From Gremmenia infestans (Eukaryota; Ascomycota; Leotiomycetes; Helotiales; Hamatocanthoscyphaceae), in NCBI GenBank assembly GCA_032629725.1, contig JAFEVB010000005.1, positions 186,001-250,000 of the forward strand: DNA of 64,000 nt, given 5' to 3'. This document shows positions 56,822-64,000 of this stretch, one piece after another. Within the stretch, counting starts at the first letter, position 1. Each line of letters begins with the position of its first letter. The notes under the pieces are model-generated. The model was not told the DNA's origin and did no database searches. It saw only the letters and a list, made by a program, of their open reading frames with translations. Both the position numbers and the translations under genes were made by a program.

Positions 56822-58095
56822 TTTGAACAAGAGATAATCGATTTATGGGATAAAAGTAGCTGGGCATGGAACGATCCTGGTCGCTTAAAAATATTTGTAG
56901 TGGCATGTCAAAATGGGGTTGAAGTTGTCAAGTGTTCTGTTCAAAGTAGGTGGTTTGGTTGGTTGTATTGTAAGGTAGCCCCTTCAGGGTATAAGGGGAG
57001 GGGCGGGGAGGGTGTTGCAGCGTGCTTTAGCGAGTGCAGCACCTCATCTGCAAGTCAGAGCCCGGCGGGATGTTACAGTACAGTACAGTACAGTAGCTTA
57101 CCTACTGTATCGTATCGTATTTCAGGGATATGAATCTCCGATAGAAGCATGCGCAGCATTTCTTGTTACTAGTACGTACCCGAGCCAGGTACTTGAATAG
57201 TGTCCGATCTTGGGGAATGTTTTACGGAAAACTACTAAAAACTCAAGAACTAAACTTGTTCTAAAATCATAGGATACGCAAGGTACTGTAAGAGGAACAT
57301 TTAGGCTACTAGTAGATTAAAGGGAGGGAGGTAAGCGTATAATAGGATGGAAGATCCGGAGTGTTGAAGCAGATATTTGCTTGTGTTCTCCAAGCGCGTC
57401 AGGTAAGGATGCCAGATCTTCAAATTGCAGGAGCGGGTGCAGCTCTCGGATCTACCTTACATGCATATACTAGGGGTGTGTTTATCGAAATGGTCACCTG
57501 TGTATTTTATGACAGATCTCTAAATCAATCTGCAAGGGGAAGCGAAACGAAACCTTCCTGATTCGTGATACGAAGGTTTCCTTTTTCATTGATCTTGCTT
57601 GCCTCCAGGGTCCAGAGTCTAGAGTCTAGAGTCCCTTCGGTGTCTATGAAGAACTTCCAGTGAACTTCTACGTCTAGAAAAACGTGCGTATAGGGAGCTG
57701 GAGTGAGTGATTACCAGCTAAGGCATCACTAGCTAATGCTCTATCTTGGAGCATTCCAGCTTTGTGATGTTAGTAAGGGCGATTTAAGCGTTGCATTTAT
57801 CTACTTCTTTTGTGGCTTCCAATAATTTCCGCGTTCGGAGATCTCACAGTCATTTGTTGCGCCAGTCTTTTGAGACACAATACAGAGACCTATGATCTGG
57901 TGCTTTCCCTTGATCGGCAGGATTGACAGTTCTGTGCCTAACCATAAGCGGTCAATCTGTAAAGATCTAGAATTCAAAGGAAGTACAATGATATTTGAAG
58001 GGATGTTCGGTCAAACCGACATTCTTCACGCTTTGCAGTCATCACAAAGGTCGAGGAGCACCTCAATAACGACCTGAGGGTCGCAGACCATCGCA
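56822..58095. promoter_or_regulatory. Divergent upstream region of DUF5672 copies 1 and 2
   Basis: This 1.27-kb region lies between two paralogous genes transcribed away from each other. It contains a small acagt tandem repeat (57074-57095) and a tagagtc tandem near 57610. No gene is supported. Confidence 0.5.
57074..57095. repeat. Short tandem repeat (ACAGT)n
   Basis: There are just over four perfect head-to-tail copies, in the divergent promoter of DUF5672 copies 1 and 2. Confidence 0.85.
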
Positions 58096-59177
58096 ATGAT
58101 CTCTGCCGAAGAGCGCCGTCGAAGATCCCACAACTTCCTCCTCACGGCCTTTTTTATTCTGATCATCCTCTGGATATGGAAACTTTGCTACCCACAAGCC
58201 TCACTAGTGAGGACATATTCAGACCACTTCCCTTCCACACCTAGTCCTCTGGATCCCGCAGAATCTTCCAGTCCACCAATACCAGAAACAGGCATCGGAA
58301 AGCAACTAAAATCGCATGCTGCACATATCTACGAAGGAACCTTCAACGGAACCATCACCGACAAAGTAGCAGTCATAATCGAGAGCCGCTTCCGCACCAA
58401 CCTCATTCCCCTCATCCTGCACTTCGGTAGTGTCCTCGGTGACAGCTGGCCTATCATCATCCTCACATCCGCCGAATCCGTATCGCAGTTCTCGGCATCG
58501 TCCGCTCTAGCTCGGTACTTGCAGAATGGTATCGTGCAAGTGCGGGTCCTGCCTCAAGATCTCATGCTCACAGACTCAGACGCGATGAACCATTTCCTGA
58601 CGCAGGCATGGCTGTGGGAGAACTTGAGTCCGGCGGAGCATGTATTGCTATTTCAAAGCGACAGTATGCTATGCGCGAACGCGGCCAGGAGCGTGAATGA
58701 TTTTTTCGAGTATGACTTTGTGGGCGAGCCTATTGCGGCTGGTGGGGTAAAGGGGTATAATGGCGGATTGAGTTTGCGGAAGAGGAGTAGTACGTTGAAG
58801 GTGTTGGAGGTGTGGGATTACGAGGAGACGAAGAAGGATGATGAAAAGGATGAGGGTGGTCGATATGAGGACCAGTGGTTTTACAATAGGTTTGTCCCTT
58901 TGAAGCTCTCACAAAAGCTGAAGAGACTAACGTGGGTTGTTTTAGACTCAAAAAGTTACAAGAACAGGATGAGGCAGTGGGGATTCAACCAGAAGAAGAT
59001 GATGCTATAAATCTTCCTAGCGTGGAAGTTGCAAGAACGTTCAGTGTGAAAACGATAGATTATCCTCACCCCTTGGGGGTAGATCAGATTCACAAGTGGA
59101 AAGAAGATCAGATTTCTGGCTTGGATGAGTGGTGTCCCGAATACAAGTTGTGTAGTGAAGATCACGTCCATGATTGA
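58096..59177 (+). CDS. DUF5672 putative glycosyltransferase, copy 2
   Basis: Exons 58096-58889 and 58946-59177 give 341 residues. After a basic start (MISAEERRRRSHN) is a membrane helix (FLLTAFFILIILWIWKL), so it is a type II protein. Family blocks are kept in diverged form: DKVAVIIESRFRTNLIPLIL, AEHVLLFQSDSMLCANA, EYDFVGEPI, GYNGGLSLRKR and YEDQWFYNRL, where the intron falls inside the last Arg codon (AG/A). The C-terminus carries PHPLGVDQIHKWKEDQI and EWCPEYKL. Compared with copies 1 and 3, the block PPDWRFKF is replaced (GDSWPIII), so acceptor or donor preference may differ. It is the most diverged of the three paralogues. Confidence 0.82.
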
Positions 59178-59946
59178 TACATGAGGATCTACACTTTGGG
59201 TGAAACTGGAAGACTTTGGGCTGTTCATGGAATTAGGAGTTGGGAGAGGAATTAATGCTGTAATTTAATGTTCAACATATAAACTCTTGTGTACAGTGAT
59301 ATGTGGGTCGAAAATGTGTGTTGGTGGCACGTTGTCGCTTATTACCCCTGAGTTCACACAAGTCAATATGAAGAGACTAGACTCGAGTCCATTCTCTACA
59401 AGCCTAGATGAATACGCATTATGGGCTTCGCAAGGCAATACCGGGTAATTGGAATGCAACTAGGAGGCGTTGTGTTGGAATTCCTAAGGATGCATTGGAA
59501 TGCAAGGAGTTGAGAGACTGTCTCGGAAAACCCGAAAGGGTTCACGGTTTGTTGCATTTCTTATCGACCTTTGATAGAATAGCATATCTAAGTTAAGACA
59601 AATCGTGGATTATCTATCGCCACAAAACAGCCTGGCTCAAACCTAAATTAACCCTGAATCTACTTGATTTGCTTGTGTCACAGATATGGGCTTGCGGGAC
59701 TCAATAATGAAATATAAAGCAAGTGGGGCTTTAGCATTCTCGAATCAACCCCACGATTCAGCAGACACAACCAGAGTTCCGTCACAACTGTAGATCTCCA
59801 GCGAAGGAAGCATCTATAGAATTGATTTCGTCCTACGTTCGAACGACATTATGCTCTTTCACCCACAGAGAGAAATTCAGATTCGCATCCCTAGCTAGAA
59901 TTAACGTACTTCTCTGCTCCGAGTATTGTAGTATAACAAGGGCGCC
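59178..59946. other. Intergenic between tandem DUF5672 genes
   Basis: This 769-nt spacer holds the promoter of copy 3. No gene was recognised. Confidence 0.5.
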
Positions 59947-61120
59947 ATGACGACGGCCATGGCCACACCACCAAGCGGCTCAAAACCTCTGGGTAGCGGC
60001 ATATTTGCCATAAACAGAACGAGGATAGTTCTGATAATATCTCTTCTCGCAACGTATGTTCAATCCAAAATCCCGTACTGTGAAAATAGATGCGAATACT
60101 GACGCGCAAGTCACAGATGGTTGTTTGCAGGCCTTCTCCCTGGCTACAAGCAATCAGTTAAAAACCTGGCGCAGAAAAAATACAACGAAGCAATCGGGCA
60201 TTTCCCAGCGTTGAAAGTCGACTGGCATCCACGGGTTGATTCGGAAGCGCAGTTCAATGCCTCAAAAGTGGCGCTTCTGATTGAGGGGCGCCCGATCCCG
60301 CATCTCGTGCCGCAACTCTTGCATATGATCTCGGTCGTGCCTCCGGATTGGAGATTCAAGTTTATCGGAACGAATAAGAGTGTGATGAGCGTTTCTAGAA
60401 GCTTTGCTACGCAGTACCAGGCGCTGAATGGGAAGCTGGACTTGGTGGTTTTGCCGAAACCGTGGAAGGTTGATAGTAAGGAGGATGTTTATAGGTTGCT
60501 TACTGATCTTCGCTTCTACAACGACCACTTGTCGGAGGTGGAATGGTTGCTTAAGTTCGAGTCGGATAGCATCATGTGTGCGAACTCGGGGGATACGTTA
60601 GATGACTGGCTGCATTACGATTGGGCTGGTGCCCCGAGGTCAGCTTATCCCATCCCACGCAATGCCTTGACATTTAAATCTAACAGCTAATCACAGATCC
60701 AAGGACGACAGATTTGCCGGTAATGGTGGGTTATCCCTCCGCCGGATCTCAACCGTAAAGAGAATACTCGGCTTCCAGTCAAGATACAACGACACGGAAC
60801 CCGAAGACGAATGGTTCGGCAAGCGGATTACGGTCTTGCCGGGAGCGAAGGTAGCGAGTGGGACGGAGGAGAACCACCTTTCGGTCGAAGATACCTGGTT
60901 TGAGAAACCCATGGGCTATCACGTTCGAGATATGGGCAAGAATATTGCAGATGATGTATGGAAAGACCCGGAGAAGCGGAAGGCGAACTTAGATTACTGC
61001 CCGGAGCTGGCTATGATTATGCCTATGAAGCTCGAGCGGGAAAGGTGTGAGGGCGACGATAGGATGGGTAACATCCCACCGCAGGACCCGGATCCAGAGC
61101 CTAAGAAACGGGCAGTATAG
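59947..61120 (+). CDS. DUF5672 putative glycosyltransferase, copy 3
   Basis: Exons 59947-60053, 60117-60638 and 60697-61120 give 350 residues, again type II: the membrane helix IVLIISLLATWLFAGLL is split by intron one. Blocks are FNASKVALLIEGRPIPHL, HMISVVPPDWRFKFIG, VEWLLKFESDSIMCANS, HYDWAGAP, AGNGGLSLRRIS, EPEDEWFGKRI and LDYCPELAMI. It is clearly closer to copy 1 than to copy 2. The exon three segment 60806-60876, which encodes DEWFGKRI and the 15 residues after it, has a second near-identical copy inside an intron of the neighbouring S53 gene. A frame conflict would appear without the third exon, since the open frame at 60638 otherwise ends soon. It is a candidate transferase using the donor made or moved by genes at 50-55 kb. 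Confidence 0.84.
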
Positions 61121-61808
61121 TTGTTCGAAATGTGGCGCCCATAACAGTCCTTCTGCAGGAGGCAGAGAGCCATTCGTGGGAAGATTATTTGGGTTTTGGA
61201 CATACCTTAGATTTATGTTGTATTTTTAGCGTCTCTGTTATTGCATTGAGATGGATGATACTGGCATGGAGGGGACCTTGGTTAGTTATTTGGCGTCAGA
61301 GGCGTTATAGAGATGCAGGGAACTAGATTGAATACATTAAGCAAAACTAATCTGATAACCAAAATTCTCCTTGTTGGCTACTTGTCTTTGAATCTGGAAA
61401 TCGAGCAGTAACAGAAGGAACACTTGTTCTGGCTTCAAGACCGCACTATGCACATATTCCTTGATTGTAATTTACCTTCCTATGGCATCTTTAGAAGGGC
61501 GCAAGTCGAGAACTTGCGGGGTGATCTTCCCCAACTCCTTAGTCACGTACAAATTGTGAGTAGGAGGAACAGTAGAATAAGAGGCACTTCCTCTCAAACG
61601 GCAGGCAAGGTGGCACTTTTCCCATCCAGGCCACGTCTCACAATGTGTCCGGAAAGCGTTGGTGCAGCATATAAAGCAAGATAGAAAACTCTCTGTCATT
61701 ATCATTAAAATAGGTTCCCCAATACCAATGGTCATATATCATTACTATCAGTGAGTCCGCCGGATAAATTGGACACCTGCCATGAATCTCCAATCCCCAA
61801 TATTCTAC
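61121..61808. other. Intergenic between convergent copy 3 and S53 pseudogene
   Basis: This 688-nt spacer has no recognised feature. Confidence 0.5.
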
Positions 61809-64000
61809 TTACGGCAAGCTCATAAAGTATGCCACCATCTTTGGATAGTTTGGAGTTCCTGTAGTGATATCTGTCAGTACTCACTCTTCTGAAGGTTGAA
61901 GCACTCACCTAGCCCAGTGACAGGATCCCAACCAGGAACAGCCTGAAAGCCGTCAGTACCACAGCCTGGGTTACTCCCGTTAGTAACATCGTTCAGCATA
62001 GAGGGGTTCGCGTAAAGAGCCGGATTAATGAATTCGACGACGTTTTTTTCTACATTGAGCCTCTGCTCGTTGATGCGGTTGACGATACTTGCGAAGATGG
62101 CGTGAAAGCGCTTGTTCCGCCGTCGCGCCCGAAAACCCCATCGAAGAAGACGGCAATATTGTCACCCTTGAGTTCTTGAATTAGCATTGTTTATGAGGTG
62201 ATTGTAGAGATGAGGATAGAGATGAGTGATGGCTTTATACATTTGCAGCAACATCGGGATGTCTAGAGCGAAGTTTAGCATTCATACAAAGTGAGGTTAC
62301 AGAAGGCGCTTTTACCCTCTCCCACTGCGATTGTAAAGTCCACCATCTTGACGCACGACGACGTTTGTGTAGTATGGGTACTTTGGATTATGGTTCTTGT
62401 AAAAATGTGCCACGGCATCTTGTCAATAGTCGGGTATGGGATACAGGTTACTGAAACTTCCACCAGATGCGAACTTATTCCAATATGGCTGACCGGCAGG
62501 ATCATATGCTGCACTCTCGCTGTCTTTGACTGTTTTTCCGGGGTATACCTTTGTGGCACCAACACTGGTCAGGTATGGGCAACTACGAAGACGATTAGCC
62601 TGTGTTATGCTTGGTTCTCCTCCGTCCCGCTCGCTACCTTCGCTCCCGGCAAGAACGTAATCCGCTTGCCGAACCATTCGTCGGCTTACCTATTCGGCCA
62701 CGCGGGACTGAAAGCTTTATAATTGGCACCTATACAGCCGCTTTCATCCGTATCCCATGGACGTCCTGAGACTCCACTGTCTCCAGAGGCATAGAATATA
62801 GACACGCCCTGGAGGCCGAGTTTCATGAATCTATATGATTTAGTTTCACGTGAATCTTGCTTCCAGAAGCAGCACTTACTCATTGCATTGTATTTGTTGA
62901 TAATATGCGGGCAGGTCTACTTCTTGTCCACCATACGAGATAGAAATAACGTTTGTCGGCTGTCCCAAACATTAACACCATACTAAGGATTTAAAGGCTG
63001 CCTCAAAAGTACTTTGTGAACACCACATTGCAGCTGTCCCTGATATGTTGTATTTTTGAGCCAAGAGTATCTGGATATTGTGGATCAAGCCTTGCTAATT
63101 GTGAAAACCGAAGTTATGGTCCCCTAGTGTGTACAAAACGACTAGACAAGCACTCACGAGCATCCCCGACTATCCAGACGCCGAGTATGTACAGTATGAC
63201 TATTAAGTCCATTAGCTGTTTGTTCATGTTACCATAGGAGCCCACTTACCCCATCTAACGCATCTAAAAAGGTATTAAAACCTCCAATTGTCCCACCTCC
63301 GCCTACAGTATTTAGTCAGTCATCTGTCTGGTAAAGCGTGATTTTCTGTGGATAAATGATGGGATACGTGATTTCGAAATCCAATTCCGATTCCCCTCCA
63401 GCGTCATTGACATGAACCGGTGCTTGCCCACCATCTATGGAAGCTAGAGTTGGGTGTGTTCCAGTGGGAATGCGAGGTGTGAAATTTGAAAAGTGAAGAT
63501 CAAGGTCCGCCTGGTTGTAAAAGTCACCCGATTCGAAGATCCCAAGAGAATTGTCAGATCTAGGTTTTCCGTTCGACTATTCTGGGATCTCAGGAACTTC
63601 GTAAAAAGCTCTTATACAAGCTGACGTAATGAACTGGTCACATGTTGCGAGCTCTCCAGCAGCAGTAATGTTAAAATTGGGAGGATAGGATACTCTGAGA
63701 GGAGCAATGTTTGTACTACCTTGACTGGAGCTTATGCCGATATGGCGCTTACCATGGCCCCTTTTGCTTGGTGTAAAAAGCTTGACGCCTGGGGTAATGT
63801 AGTCGACATGCTCTTGGATATCCCTCGGGACGTGGTAACTACATTCATGTTAATCATTGCCAAATAACAAGGACTCAATACTCACCTTTCGCATGCCCGG
63901 GTCACGTAGCCCTCGACATGCTCATAGTAATAGTACTTCGCATGGAGCAGAGCTTCCGCTTCAGAAGTGGTAGCATCGAAGGCCAACCAGCCTTTGTTGT
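61809..64000 (-). pseudogene. S53 sedolisin (tripeptidyl-peptidase-like) pseudogene, 5' end outside window
   Basis: The minus strand reads as a secreted acid peptidase of family S53. The prodomain segment WLAFDATTSEAEALL comes first, then EHVDYITPGVKL, CDQFITSACIRA, GGESELDFE with catalytic Glu and Asp, and NVISISYGGQE. FYASGDSGV, AFSPAWPN, CPYLTSVGATKV and GGTSA with the catalytic Ser follow, ending with GWDPVTGLGTPNYPKM to a stop at 61809. At least six introns can be placed. The frame is broken by TAG at 63577-63579, TGA at 63316-63318, TGA at 62423-62425 and a one-base loss near 62125 just after the catalytic Ser. Homology continues past each lesion, so it is a decayed gene and not a model error. 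Only the beginning is missing. Confidence 0.85.
62612..62682 (-). repeat. 71-nt copy of a DUF5672 copy 3 exon segment inside an S53 intron
   Basis: Read on the minus strand, these 71 nt match 60806-60876 (plus) at 69 positions. The match stops abruptly at both ends. It lies inside a 107-nt intron (62583-62689) with donor gtaagc and acceptor cgtag; removing the intron joins AFSPAWPN to SCPYLTSV exactly. Confidence 0.92.

Noticed and set aside
63316..63321. TGA CTA as programmed readthrough in the S53 gene
   Set aside because: Other stops and a frameshift in the same gene show general decay, so readthrough alone could not give a product.
1..64000. tRNA genes, rRNA, CRISPR arrays or full transposons
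   Set aside because: No convincing A-box/B-box pair, rRNA stretch, regular spacer array, transposase or reverse-transcriptase frame was seen on either strand.

Overview
This is nuclear DNA of a filamentous ascomycete (Pezizomycotina). The evidence is many short GT-AG introns of roughly 50-110 nt, fungal-type genes (Zn2Cys6 regulator, LaeA-like methyltransferase, PH-CRIB-kinase PAK, ABCC pump with a Ser/Thr/Pro insert in the second nucleotide-binding domain) and sparse intergenic DNA with microsatellites. A leotiomycete is plausible but I cannot prove the class from sequence alone. I reassembled spliced models by hand; the reading frame closes across every intron given below.

Layout. 0-12 kb (+): the end of ORC2, a tRNA isopentenyltransferase (MOD5 type), SEC61 alpha and a 1701-residue ABCC transporter. 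12.6-18.6 kb (-): an alpha/beta hydrolase with a replaced nucleophile and a GH27 alpha-galactosidase ending in RDEL, separated by about 3 kb without a gene. 19.7-25.4 kb (-): SEC12 and a CLA4-type PAK kinase. 26.8-30.7 kb: glycyl-tRNA synthetase (-) and RPF1 (+) share a 286-nt promoter holding a Gcn4/Cpc1-type site. 30.9-35 kb (-): a type II membrane glycosyltransferase-like protein and nine-exon ARG1. 37.7-43 kb (+): a LaeA-like methyltransferase and a large RING-ZZ-SH3 protein. 43.5-49.2 kb: an MFS transporter (-) and a Zn2Cys6 regulator (+) are divergent.

The right end is the most interesting part. From 50.3 to 61.1 kb lie a UDP-glucose 4,6-dehydratase (first step of UDP-rhamnose synthesis), a divergent nucleotide-sugar/triose-phosphate family transporter, and three paralogous DUF5672 type II membrane proteins that look like glycosyltransferases. 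Donor synthesis, Golgi import and transfer genes side by side suggest an undescribed fungal deoxysugar (rhamnose) glycosylation locus. Next to it (61.8-64 kb, -) is a decayed S53 sedolisin gene. One of its introns contains a 71-nt near-identical inverted copy of an exon segment of the third DUF5672 gene.
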